Below are positions 1 to 9,995 of a stretch of 64,000 nucleotides of DNA, in pieces (within the stretch, counting starts at the first letter, position 1; each line of letters opens with the position of its first letter). A model generated the notes under the pieces. The model worked only from the letters and a program-made list of their open reading frames with translations, did not search any database and was not told the DNA's origin. The translations under genes and the position numbers were made by a program. This stretch comes from Eutypella sp. D-1 (lineage: Eukaryota; Ascomycota; Sordariomycetes; Xylariales; Diatrypaceae), in assembly GCA_023313575.1 (NCBI GenBank), contig JAJTTP010000006.1, forward strand, positions 2,658,280 through 2,722,279, in the 5' to 3' direction.

Positions 1-1073
1 CCTATGTTCCTGCCTCGGATAAGACCTATCTACGCCTTTCGTTTTTGCTGTCGCCGTGGTGGGGTAAACTGTTGTGGTGGTGCCTGGTATGGAGGCGATG
101 AATGACAAAAGCCTTGTCTTAGCTGGGTGCTAAAGTAAGTACTTAGGTAGTATGCAGATTACCTCTAATAAATTTCGCTGTCGCGTTATAGAGCAGCTCA
201 TTTCAATTACGCAAATGGCTAGGCCAGAAAATGGCAGGCATACCCTAGGGCCGGGCTATCTATTCATTGTAGTTTTTACTACCCAAGGGGCAAGGGGGGA
301 GGGTGGTCTGTCAGGGCCCACTATTCCAGTGGCCGTACCACTTGTTTGCACTATACCTAAGTACCTAAGTAGCTATATATCCCTTAGCACAGGGCGCCCT
401 GTAATTATCTAGTTTCTTTCTTTTGAATTACTTTCTTGATGACACCACTGATTCCCTGACTTGCGGACGGCCGTATCTCCACCAGTTCGTGCCCGTTACA
501 TAGGTAAGTGCTATTCCTATAATTTATATGGGAATCTATCTTCATCATTCTATTTGGTCCGGAGAAGTCACGAATGCTGTGTTTTCCGAGTTTACACGTC
601 CAACCACAGCGACCACCGAATCATCCTTAAGGATCGCATGTGGCTGCCTCGCACTCTAGTAGCTCGTCCAAGATCATACTTTGCGAATCTGCCCAGCCCG
701 TTGCAAATTAGTGAGGCTCAAAGGGGGCGGGCGGGCTGACACGCGGACGCCGAGAATCAATTATTTCCAACGGCAAAGCTATCTGTTCTACTACCCCGGA
801 TCCCCCGTATTGTAGAATAGCCCCACCAAAATGAGGTTCAACTGCCCGTGACATCAATAAATGACATTTAAAGAGCAGTTGCCAACGCTTTGCCCAGATT
901 AACATTAGAGCAATTGTCGATAGAGCCGTCTACACCAACCTTGCAAAACTTGGAGAGCTTCGTTCTGATACGATTTACGAAAAATAAACTATCAATCTCT
1001 CACTCTACTTTCTAGCTACAACCTTGTGTGTCTCAGTTAGCCTAGAACAGAAAGCTCCCACGACCCCTCGACA
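1..1073. other. Intergenic, no supported gene
   Basis: No reading frame here resembles a known protein; the open frames are short and low in complexity. The stretch carries the TACCTAAGTA-type motif found in many intergenic regions of this window (around 133-150 and 350-372). The last ~150 bases before the HET gene presumably hold its promoter and 5' UTR, but I see no clear TATA box. Confidence 0.5.
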
Positions 1074-2939
1074 ATGCAAAGGTATCGAGCGGACACCATG
1101 CCGAACGCACACATATATTCTCCGCTTCCGCAAAAAGCTATCCGTCTTCTTCGATTCATCTCGGACGCTGAAGACAAGAACCTAGAGTGTGAACTTGTTG
1201 TTTTTCCACTCGACGGCGCCCCCCAATACAATGCGCTGAGCTATTGCTGGGGCGGCGACTTTAACCGATCGGCGTCTATTCGATGCAATAGAAGAGAAAT
1301 GATGATCACTCCGATTCTACTGGAAGCTTTGCAGGATCTGATTGTGCTCCATCGCGGCGGCGTTGAATGGATCTGGATTGATCAGGTCTGTATCAACCAG
1401 GCGGATGTCTCAGAGCGCGGGAGGCAGGTCGACATGATGAGGGCTATCTATCAAACTTCCGAGGGAACGATTATCTGGCTGGGTACGAAGATTCCTGGTA
1501 TAGAATCTGTCAAACCTTTGCTAGAAAAATTATCGCATCTGTACCACCGGGATCTCGACCCCGGCGGCACCCGCAAGCGACGACGGTACACCATGGACGA
1601 ATACAAGGCAATAGACTTACCACACCCTGAAGACCTGTCATGGAGTATTCTGGGGGATATTTTCTCTCGACCATGGTTCGTTAGAGCGTGGGTCATACAA
1701 GAAGCGGCCCTCTCGAAGGTTACTCCTCAGGTACTCTGTGGAACGCACAAACTGTCGTGGGAACTAATCCTAACCTCGGGAACATGGCTTGAATCAATGT
1801 GCTACAAGTTAAGCCCTCTAAATCTCAGGCCGACAACCGTGGTGGCGCTGAGATCTATTAAATTATTCGGAGAAATAAGACATGTGGGCTTACCGTGGGA
1901 TATGACCACACTGCTCAATAAGACCAGGCGGTTTAAATCTTCAGAGCCAAGAGACCGCGTCTACTCTCTTGTCGGATTAACTAGGGAAGTCGATGAATCT
2001 TCCGCCCTATCGGCGGCGCTCCAGGCAAATTACGACAAACCAATCCGGGATGTTTTCCGCGACGTGACTCTATATATCATCATGTCATCCGGGAGTCTCC
2101 GTATTCTCAGCCTTATTCGCTCTATTCCTGACTGGAATAAATATCCTTCCTGGGTTATAGATTTTACCAGCGATGTGCTTTGGGACAGAATATCTTATTT
2201 CACGTGGAGTCCTTATATCAAGGGCTGCCACAGCATCAAGGAGACATCAAACAACGCAGCCGGGGGGCTTCCCGTCGATGTGCAGAACTCTTCAGGCGAC
2301 ATCCTTGCCCTTAAGGGGTTTCGAGTCGATTCCATTAACGCTCTGTGTGCGGTGATGTCGGGCTCTTCGCTTAACTCATTTGGCCCAGAGGCACTGGAGG
2401 TGTTGAGAGAGGCCCAACACCGTCTTAAATACCGGTACACGTCTATCGAAGCAATCGCCCGAGCGATTATGGTGACCTTGACGGCAAATTGGAACCTTAC
2501 CAACCAGGAGCGGGTGGAAGATTTGCCGATCGACTACTTCTGGGCGTGCATGAAGGAAGCATATCACAGACTGCATGATAAGGCACCGTCGAACGAAGAT
2601 AAAGGGAAATTGGAAGAGGATTATGGCAGTCTTTTAGCCAAGGGAATGGCTGACGTCGCAGTCGAAGCCAATATCTACCGCCTACACCTGGATGCTGCGG
2701 ATTGTCGCAGGGTATTCTTCACAAAAACGAAGGCTTATGTTGGTCTTGGGCCAAGCATCAGCCAGGAGAACGATATCCTGTGTATACTTTTTGGAGGAGC
2801 AACACCAATGATCCTGCGGCCTTTCGGCGATTTCTATCGCTTTGTCGGTGAGTGCTACGTGTATGATTTAATGAGTGGCGAGGCAATCCAGGATTGGCAG
2901 AAGGGAGGCTACATCACGGAGACCTTTCACTTGATTTGA
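1074..2939 (+). CDS. HET-domain (heterokaryon incompatibility) protein
   Basis: A single-exon frame of up to 621 residues. The N-terminal half carries the HET-domain signature in order: YNALSYCWGG (about residues 53-62), WIWIDQVCINQADVSERGRQ followed by an IIWLG segment (about 98-138), and RPWFVRAWVIQEAAL (about 199-213). HET proteins act in non-self recognition after cell fusion and can trigger cell death. The C-terminal half has no motif I recognise, which is usual because these partners vary. The first ATG is 1074, but the in-frame ATG at 1098 has a better context (CACCATGC), so the protein may be 8 residues shorter. No stop or frameshift is visible, so it looks intact. It lies just upstream of a decayed NACHT-ankyrin relic, another incompatibility-type gene. 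Confidence 0.9.
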   Translation: MQRYRADTMPNAHIYSPLPQKAIRLLRFISDAEDKNLECELVVFPLDGAPQYNALSYCWGGDFNRSASIRCNRREMMITPILLEALQDLIVLHRGGVEWIWIDQVCINQADVSERGRQVDMMRAIYQTSEGTIIWLGTKIPGIESVKPLLEKLSHLYHRDLDPGGTRKRRRYTMDEYKAIDLPHPEDLSWSILGDIFSRPWFVRAWVIQEAALSKVTPQVLCGTHKLSWELILTSGTWLESMCYKLSPLNLRPTTVVALRSIKLFGEIRHVGLPWDMTTLLNKTRRFKSSEPRDRVYSLVGLTREVDESSALSAALQANYDKPIRDVFRDVTLYIIMSSGSLRILSLIRSIPDWNKYPSWVIDFTSDVLWDRISYFTWSPYIKGCHSIKETSNNAAGGLPVDVQNSSGDILALKGFRVDSINALCAVMSGSSLNSFGPEALEVLREAQHRLKYRYTSIEAIARAIMVTLTANWNLTNQERVEDLPIDYFWACMKEAYHRLHDKAPSNEDKGKLEEDYGSLLAKGMADVAVEANIYRLHLDAADCRRVFFTKTKAYVGLGPSISQENDILCILFGGATPMILRPFGDFYRFVGECYVYDLMSGEAIQDWQKGGYITETFHLI

Positions 2940-3224
2940 AGGACTTTATAATCAAGTTATCACGTCAGGCTGCGGACATAAAACGAGACAGACAGGACCA
3001 ATAGGCCAAAGAAATAAAAATATCCTTACATGGTAGCGTTGCAGTGCGCCACGTATCTGCTCTCTTAACTGTCGCAACCAAAAAAGGCGTATATTTTGGG
3101 CCGTTTTGAGCCCTGCTAGGGCTCTTGGAAAGGGAAGGAAAAGAAGGGAATCTCCACAACCTAGCCCCGGGTGTTCCTTTTATAGGTGCCCAGAGTGGGC
3201 CCCTTTTAGGCCTACATACTGGTT

Positions 3225-4106
3225 GTGACAGGAACCTGGATGAGACATGCACGAAAACTCGAGAGATTTGCATATAAAGACCATACAGTGAAGCCTTTTC
3301 AATTCTTCATATACTCCGAACGGCCACTAGAGACCGAGGAGGTTGTCGACGCGATTGCTATAGACATTGCAGGGAAACCTCACTTTAAACCAGAATACCG
3401 AGTGCACATTCCGAAGGAAATCACCAAGTATTGTTCCGGTCTGATTGTTCGTCGAGAGAGAAGGAAGGGTCAACGCATACCTCGGCCCATACCGTCATGT
3501 TACATGGGAACAGAAGACAGTGACTGAAGTCTAGCTCGCGCACTTTTCAGTGAAAGAGTATCTCACGTCAAGTCGACTCAGTGCAGACATAGGCAAAGCC
3601 TTCAGAAGGTTGCCCTCGATATCTACCATGGCAGAAGTATGTGTTTCTTACTTGTAGAATGCAGACCATTCCCATGCCCTACCGACCTTCTTCAAACTGT
3701 ACACCCTAGCAGATTTCTCCCTGAAATATTGGATGAGACTCACTGCGGAAGCTGAGTCCTCTGGAGGGGGTTGGTACTTCAGTCGGTAAGGGAGCTCTTC
3801 TCGTCCGTAAGCGGAACATCGTCCCCGGACAAAAGAAAGATGGCGTATTTCTTCTCGTATATTAATAGCGAAGATCGCATACCATCATCCCACTTGCGAG
3901 ACGCATCTGCGAGAGGACTGGTACGTACCGTGGAAATGCTTCTCGGCGATGGCGCCGACTTGAATGCACAAGACGGATCCGGGAATGCTCTCGAAGCTGC
4001 CTCGCTCCATGGGCACACGGAAATAGTTGCATTATTGCTTGCTAGAGTCGTCGACTTGAATAAGAAAGACCTATTTCGAAGCAATTCTCTCCTAGCTGTG
4101 CCGTAG
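3225..4106 (+). pseudogene. Decayed NACHT-ankyrin (STAND) gene fragment
   Basis: Only the part downstream of the NTPase is recognisable, and it is spread over shifted frames. Segment 3285-3450 encodes the 'RPLETEEVVDAIAIDI' stretch typical of the winged-helix-like region after NACHT in fungal ankyrin proteins. Segment 3538-3659 in another frame reads AHFSVKEYLTSSRL and then AEVCVSYL, the classic follow-on motif. Around 3705-3785 comes a LADFSLKYWMRL motif, and 3890-4080 holds about two ankyrin-like repeats (LLGDGADLNAQDGSGNALEAA, then a second). At least one frameshift and several stops separate them, and no NACHT P-loop is found upstream. Family knowledge says intact members are cytosolic recognition receptors. 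Here only a relic remains, with no sign of a usable start or a spliced frame. Confidence 0.7.
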
Positions 4107-5195
4107 ACTTAGGTCTAGCCCAGATAGCCAATTCAAACCACGGCCTAGGACCAGAGAGGCCTGGGCAGATAATCATTACCAAAAAAGTCAAAATCGACTC
4201 TAAGACGACCCTGCCAGGTGGGATATTGGCAGAATGAGTTGGAGATGCGTGGTATCCAGTTTCGCGATACTATCGAAGAGATATTTGGACTGTTCTACAA
4301 ACATGAGATGGTCTTAATCTTAGCTAAGAAAAAGGGGTAAGAAAAGGGGTAAACAAGAGGGAAATGCCAAGCCCATGACCCACTATTTGATTCGAGGCTA
4401 GTAAAGGATAGATTGAGAGAACTGTCGTAGGGCTAGAGACAGGCTTGGCAGCTGAAGGTTATCGGTTATCGGCTTGGTTGTTGTAAAAGATGACAGGGCA
4501 GCTAGAACGCTTAAGACGTTTTAGCGGCAAGCTAATCTGGAAAGCTTACGTCTGAGCTAGTGATGTGTGCGTGGTAAAGACGAGAAGGTATACAAAGGTA
4601 TCGAAAGGGACACAGAGACAAACAAATGCAGCTTACTACCAGTGTACTACATAGAAAGAAATTGTTTACTCTTGGTAAGTTTCAATCTGGATAGCAAGGT
4701 CTGAAACTGGGTAGATAACTACATGTACCTAAGTATGTACCTGGGTACCTGTGTCTGAAGTAAAGCACTTGCATATTACTTAAGGTATCGTCGTATATCG
4801 TTACGTACATGGGTACCTACCAGGTAGGTAATCTGCACTGGTACCACCTGTTAACATGTGATGGACAAATCACACACCAATCTCATACACCAATCAGACA
4901 ATCCAGTATGCGCGGACAATACGAAGTACGAAGTTAGATTGATATAATTATTCCTAGGCAGTTACATACCTACCCGTGGACCTACCTAAGTACTCAATTA
5001 CATACCTCTCCGTTACATATTGAGATTAATACTCAAACTACTCTCAAACAAATGTCACTCGTTTAGCCAGGACTTAACTTTTTAACCCCCCCCCCCCCTC
5101 TCCCTCCAGCTTCCATCATTATTGTCTGTATTTTCTACTTCCAGTTGATCAGATCAATACACGACTTAGAAGGATAGAAGGAGTGAGGATCTGCA
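4107..5195. other. Intergenic, repeat-motif-rich promoter region
   Basis: No gene is supported. From about 4720 to 5000 the sequence is dense in TACCTAAGTA/GGTACCT-type motifs, and a run of 13 C lies at about 5086-5098. The stretch just before 5196 is the likely promoter and 5' UTR of the dolichol kinase gene. Confidence 0.5.
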
Positions 5196-5270
5196 ATGAG
5201 CTACGATTCCAAGCGCAGCAGCATGAAACCATCCCCATCGTCCCCGCCCGATCGGAATCGACATGTCTAG
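5196..5270 (+). promoter_or_regulatory. uORF overlapping the SEC59 start codon
   Basis: An ATG at 5196 opens a 24-codon frame that stops at 5268-5270. It therefore overlaps the first codons of the dolichol kinase frame, whose ATG is at 5263; start and stop lie together in the string ATGTCTAG. Ribosomes that translate the uORF would pass the main ATG, so it could reduce or control SEC59 translation. It depends on the transcript starting upstream of 5196, which the sequence does not show. Confidence 0.45.
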
Positions 5271-8094
5271 GAATCTCCGGCCACCCGGTGCAGCTGCTGA
5301 ACCCGATTCAGACCGCTCACATACCCAGAATATACAGAATATACAGAATAATCTGAGCATTCAAAACATCCAGATCGCAGAGGATGGCGATGGCAATTCC
5401 CTGAGACTCCTGTCGCGATCCCCGCATCCCTACCAACACCAAGCTTCCGACAAGTTCGCCATCCGTCCTACCGCCTTCCCCCCCGAAGTCCCGAGAGAAC
5501 ATACACCTAGTAGTTGCAGCGGAACCGAGGCAGATGACGAACATGTACTCAAGGGCCTCCCCGCCCCGAGGTTGCGACTACACAAGGGATTGCGGGGGAA
5601 GAATGAGGTCGTCTCGGGTACCTCGACACCTATCCCTCCAACCGTACTAGACGAGGAAGAGAGGGGATTAGTAGGCGACTCGAAGAAAACCCCACCTAAT
5701 GCCAACTTTCGCCTCGGAATCGACGGACCGCGGAGGAGGAAGGAGATCGTCCGCCGTCTATTCGAGCTTGTCATTGTCGCCTCCCTTGGACTCATGGTAC
5801 AAACCAATGGGGTTGTTAAGCCGATATTGCGCAGGTGGAATCGAGAGTTATACGTGTGGTTCGGGGTGACGATCATATTATTATTATTATACCCTTTGCG
5901 ACTTATTGTCTGGACATCCCAGCATCGAAAACCGAGCAAATCGATACCCATACTCATACCCGCCGCTTTCGATCCGGCTCCGATATTATATCCTCCCGCT
6001 ATCACTCTCTTCGTCTCCTCGTTGATCGCTGTCGATAACGCGGCCGTCCTCCTTCCCAACATAATCCTCGCCATTTCTTCTCTACCACCCGCGTTGGTCC
6101 CTTCTACATCTTCAGATCCGGGAGTAAACCCACTCCACTGGGCGCTATCTTGCTTGCCCCTTTTTTTCTCGGGACATGCCTCGGCTCCTACCGATCCTTT
6201 CTCTCGCGCCGCCACAGTATCGGCCGAAGCCGCGGCTCTACTCTACCCCTTGCATGTGAATCTCTATACCACTCTACATACACTAACCACAACAAGTCTC
6301 CTCCCCGCGGAGCTACAGTTGTTATCTGTGGCGCTAATCAACGTATGCCTCCTGTCCTCCTCACCCCAGGCTATCATACTGAAGGCGGCCCTATGGGTTG
6401 GGGGGCTTGATCTCCTGGTTTCCTGCAGCCGGGTCATCCTATGGGGAATTGCCCTGGCCCGCGTCCCGAAGTGGCGCTTCAAGCGGATCCAGAGCTCGTC
6501 CAAGTCCAGGCCGACATTCCTCTCTTACCTTATACCGTGGCGGAGGGTACGGCACGACATATTCCATGTGCCGCCCGACTCCTCGCCCTATAGCTCCCCC
6601 GATGAATTCGACGACCACGAGGACAGCGACGACCCTGCTAAGTTCAGGGCTTTTAAAGGAGGTCTACGGGTGAGCACTATTAACTTTAATGCTGCCGATT
6701 CTGCCGGGGGGCAGAATGAAGTTCCTCTGGCTATCGATAATAAGCGTATCCGATTTAACCCGCTAGATACCAATGCGGGTTCGCCACCACGAAGACGCCA
6801 CACTCTCCCCGGTGGCGCGGATTCTTCGCAGAGGTCTTTAACCCATACGCCCTCGGGTCGACGGAAGCGATCCGCCTCGTCTTCTGTTCGGGCCTTCTTC
6901 TCTCTTACCCAGGAGCAAGCGACGTTTCGGAAATGGCAATATGCCGCATGGGTTTACGCCTGCATCGGCGCCGCGCTGTTCGCGCCGGTCCCGGTCGTCG
7001 GTATCCTCGAGGTGGTGAAGACCGAAGCCCTCCGCGGAAACGACGCCGTGGGCTGGGCGCTCGGGTACATGTTCGGTGGCCTGCCCGCCTTCAGGTTCCA
7101 GGTCGTCAGCCATAACCTGGAGCGATGGATCTGCTTACCCGAGCGATCAACCTCCGAAAGCAGCACTTCCCAAACTAACCTTAACCCCTTGGGCTGGGTG
7201 ACTGAGCTTCGACACTCGTATTTCGGCGAGGCCAACACGCGGCTGCTGATGTGCGCGTACTGCCTAGGGGTGATCGGGGTGGGGCTGGTGGTGGTGTTCC
7301 GGCTGTCGCCGTTCTACGAGGTGGACACGCGGCGCAAGGTCTTCCACTTCATGATGGTAGCCATGTTCCTGCCGCTGACGTACGTAGACCCGGCCTTCGT
7401 GTCGCTGGCGCTCGCCGTCGTGCTGGCGCTGTTCCTCCTCCTCGACCTCCTCCGCGCCAGCCAGCTGCCCCCGCTCTCCCGACCCCTCGCCTCCTTCCTC
7501 GCCCCTTACGTCGATGGCCGCGACCTCCGCGGCCCCGTCGTCGTCTCCCACATCTTCCTGCTCATCGGCTGCGCCATCCCGCTGTGGCTGTCTCTGGGCT
7601 CCCTGCCGCGCTCCCCAACCACCACCACTACCACCGCCGCCTTTGCCGGCTGGGAGCTCCCCGCTCGCGAGGTCGCCATGGTCTCGGGCGTCGTCTGCGT
7701 CGGCCTCGGTGACGCCGCTGCCTCCCTCATCGGTCGCCGCTGGGGCCACCGCAAGTGGCTCTGGGGCGGCGGCAAGAGCCTCGAGGGCAGCCTCGCCTTC
7801 GCCTGCGCCGTGTTTCTCGGCCTCGTCGCCGCGCACGCCTGGCTGCGCATCGGCGGCTGGTTTTCTCCTCCCCCGCCTTCCCCCGTCTCCGTCTCCACTA
7901 TACCGACGTCCACCGTCGACGCGCCGATGTTCGCGGCGACAGGTCACCACCACCAGCCCTGGCCCGCCACCCTCTCCAAGACAGCCGTCTGTGCCACCAT
8001 GGCCAGCCTCACTGAGGCTGTGCTCACCGGCGGCAACGACAACGTCATCGTCCCCGTCGTCCTGTGGACCTGCGTCAAGGGTCTCGGGGTCTGA
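5263..8094 (+). CDS. SEC59: Dolichol kinase (Sec59 family)
   Basis: A 943-residue intronless frame. The last ~270 residues are a multi-spanning membrane domain with the dolichol kinase signature: FYEVDTRRKVFHFMMVAMFL, a conserved loop GLGDAAASLIGRRWG (about 814-828) and GGGKSLEGS soon after, which together form the CTP-binding site in the family. The enzyme phosphorylates dolichol using CTP at the ER membrane, supplying dolichyl phosphate for N-glycosylation, O-mannosylation and GPI anchors. The first ~160 residues are polar and low in complexity, then more hydrophobic segments follow; the long N-terminal part makes it much longer than yeast Sec59 (about 520 residues), as in other filamentous fungi. 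The ATG at 5263 is the first in this frame. A short uORF overlaps it. The 3' half is very GC-rich, which opens long false frames on the other strand. Confidence 0.9.
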   Translation: MSRNLRPPGAAAEPDSDRSHTQNIQNIQNNLSIQNIQIAEDGDGNSLRLLSRSPHPYQHQASDKFAIRPTAFPPEVPREHTPSSCSGTEADDEHVLKGLPAPRLRLHKGLRGKNEVVSGTSTPIPPTVLDEEERGLVGDSKKTPPNANFRLGIDGPRRRKEIVRRLFELVIVASLGLMVQTNGVVKPILRRWNRELYVWFGVTIILLLLYPLRLIVWTSQHRKPSKSIPILIPAAFDPAPILYPPAITLFVSSLIAVDNAAVLLPNIILAISSLPPALVPSTSSDPGVNPLHWALSCLPLFFSGHASAPTDPFSRAATVSAEAAALLYPLHVNLYTTLHTLTTTSLLPAELQLLSVALINVCLLSSSPQAIILKAALWVGGLDLLVSCSRVILWGIALARVPKWRFKRIQSSSKSRPTFLSYLIPWRRVRHDIFHVPPDSSPYSSPDEFDDHEDSDDPAKFRAFKGGLRVSTINFNAADSAGGQNEVPLAIDNKRIRFNPLDTNAGSPPRRRHTLPGGADSSQRSLTHTPSGRRKRSASSSVRAFFSLTQEQATFRKWQYAAWVYACIGAALFAPVPVVGILEVVKTEALRGNDAVGWALGYMFGGLPAFRFQVVSHNLERWICLPERSTSESSTSQTNLNPLGWVTELRHSYFGEANTRLLMCAYCLGVIGVGLVVVFRLSPFYEVDTRRKVFHFMMVAMFLPLTYVDPAFVSLALAVVLALFLLLDLLRASQLPPLSRPLASFLAPYVDGRDLRGPVVVSHIFLLIGCAIPLWLSLGSLPRSPTTTTTTAAFAGWELPAREVAMVSGVVCVGLGDAAASLIGRRWGHRKWLWGGGKSLEGSLAFACAVFLGLVAAHAWLRIGGWFSPPPPSPVSVSTIPTSTVDAPMFAATGHHHQPWPATLSKTAVCATMASLTEAVLTGGNDNVIVPVVLWTCVKGLGV

Positions 8095-9995
8095 ACATAG
8101 TAGGGGTTGGTTGCTTCTTTCTGTATAGGTTCTTTTTTCTTGCAGAAAACTCGCTTCGTTTGTTTTATTTGCGGATAGACGTAGAAAAAAAGGGATAAAT
8201 AACCCACTAGGCCGAGGGAAGGAAGGGAGACGAGCACGCGGCGTCCGGGGGCCGAAGGGCGTGGGGTGGGGGGGAGGCTTAGATCTATATATATATATCT
8301 ATCCAACTGGACTGGACCTTCCGACCCTGGACCCTGGAGACACGGGCGGACGAACGCTGACGGATAGAAAGGGATTGATCGGGCGTCGTTAGATGGGGGA
8401 TCACATAACCCCTTAGGCCGACGCTTCAAACTCATGTCATTACTATGTAGATAATCAAAGCTTAGAACACTTCTCGTCTGCATCCCTCCCCCCTCCCCCA
8501 AACATTTGGCATTGCATTTCCAGAAGAGGGGCGTTCGCGGTATATGTGTCTTTGGGCTCTCGGATCGAAACCCTGGATAATCACATCGAGAAAAGCATCC
8601 CATGCAGATGAATGAATAGATGCATTGGGAAAAAGGGGGGGAACTGCGTCTACGCGATGGCCAATGGACTAGCATATATATATATCTACTTCGAAACGTT
8701 TCTCTGTGTGTAGATAGGGAGTGAGTGAATGGGAATGTACGAAGCGCTCGCGGGGGTTGGGGGAGGTCAGAGTGGGCTTGCAAAAAGAAGAAAAAAGGTC
8801 GGGAAAGCAGGCATTTGTATAGAGTAAAACCCGCGCCATCGGGCGTAAGGGGGGGGGGGGGGGGGAGTAAATACTGATCTATATATTTGCATATCGTCGG
8901 GTATATTTAACTGCTTCCTCTCATCATTTGCATACTTGATCCTACCTGGGAGGCTCTATAGGGGGGGTTGAGTGCAAGTGGTCTGTCTTCTCACAATATA
9001 TGTATATATATGATCTAGCAGTCCCGGACCCCTACCCTGCTCCGCATCCCTTTTTCTTCTGAAGTCTATATCTACCACCCATCGTGTAGAGATCGTGTAT
9101 GCCATTTCATTCTATGCTCACGTAGATATATATATATATATATATATGTATATAAAATCGGACACCAACAAAAGATGTACCCGGACGACAGGGCTAGTTC
9201 GCCAAATCGAAGTCATTGCGACTTCTAATATGCATCTGTATATATCCATGATTATATAGAGTAGGCGGTTTCGCCCCTCCCCCCGGTATGCTCTCAACGC
9301 GATTAGAACTTGCCCAGAACTCTGCTTAGGCATACAGGACCGCCGCCCTATCCCCTTTTCCTATTCGGGTCGGCTATATATAATTAGGTATCCATCCAAT
9401 ATACATGACATGCCATGTTGCTGCGCGTTGGTATATATACTATATATGTACCTGGACATGACGGAATACACAAGAAGGGGGAGGGGGGTTGGGCAACACT
9501 AGCCTAACGACTGTCAAGACTAGTTTCCGGATTTTCCTGAGAAAAGAGATAAAGAGACAGAAACAGATGTTCGAGCTCCAGTCTAGTTAAGTCATATACG
9601 CATCCGTTCGCCCCATCAGCCCTATCAATCAATTAACCAATCCTTCCGTCCCATATGTAAAACGCTGGCTTCACTTTGTTCGTATCGTAGGTAGAAGTCG
9701 TCAAGTATATGTATCGTGTCGTTAGGGGGCAAGCCAACGAGCCAGATAGCGCAGCTGGTATATCCATAGACGAGAAAGATTATTAGATTCGAACCGCTGC
9801 TGATTGCGCCCTAGTACTTCGCCGTGACGCCTCTATATATTGTGTCTATGTTCCTGTGCATTCCCTGTCCCTCGTGCGCTCCTGCAGGAAGGATGTCGGA
9901 TATGTTCGCTCTCCTGATTATAGTCGTGACGTGCAAATCGTAGCCGTGTAAATGTACAATCCATTTTTCGCTCTATATTTTGTTGCGGGGGGACC
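8095..9995. other. Intergenic between convergent genes, microsatellite-rich
   Basis: This stretch separates the 3' ends of SEC59 (+) and the transporter gene (-). It contains only simple sequence: TA runs at about 8286-8300 and 9126-9147, an 18-base G run near 8850-8867, and purine- or pyrimidine-rich tracts. No protein or RNA gene can be supported. A tRNA A-box-like string near 9747 was examined and rejected. Confidence 0.5.

Noticed and set aside
152..739. Two open frames upstream of the HET gene
   Set aside because: No family resemblance, no splice logic, and repeat motifs run through them.
7264..7953. Long antisense frame within the SEC59 gene
   Set aside because: A shadow caused by the very GC-rich codons of the real gene; its protein is low-complexity.
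9739..9815. tRNA-like sequence with a perfect A-box match (TAGCGCAGCTGG) and a B-box-like GATTCGAACC
   Set aside because: The acceptor, D and T stems do not pair on either strand, so no cloverleaf can be formed.
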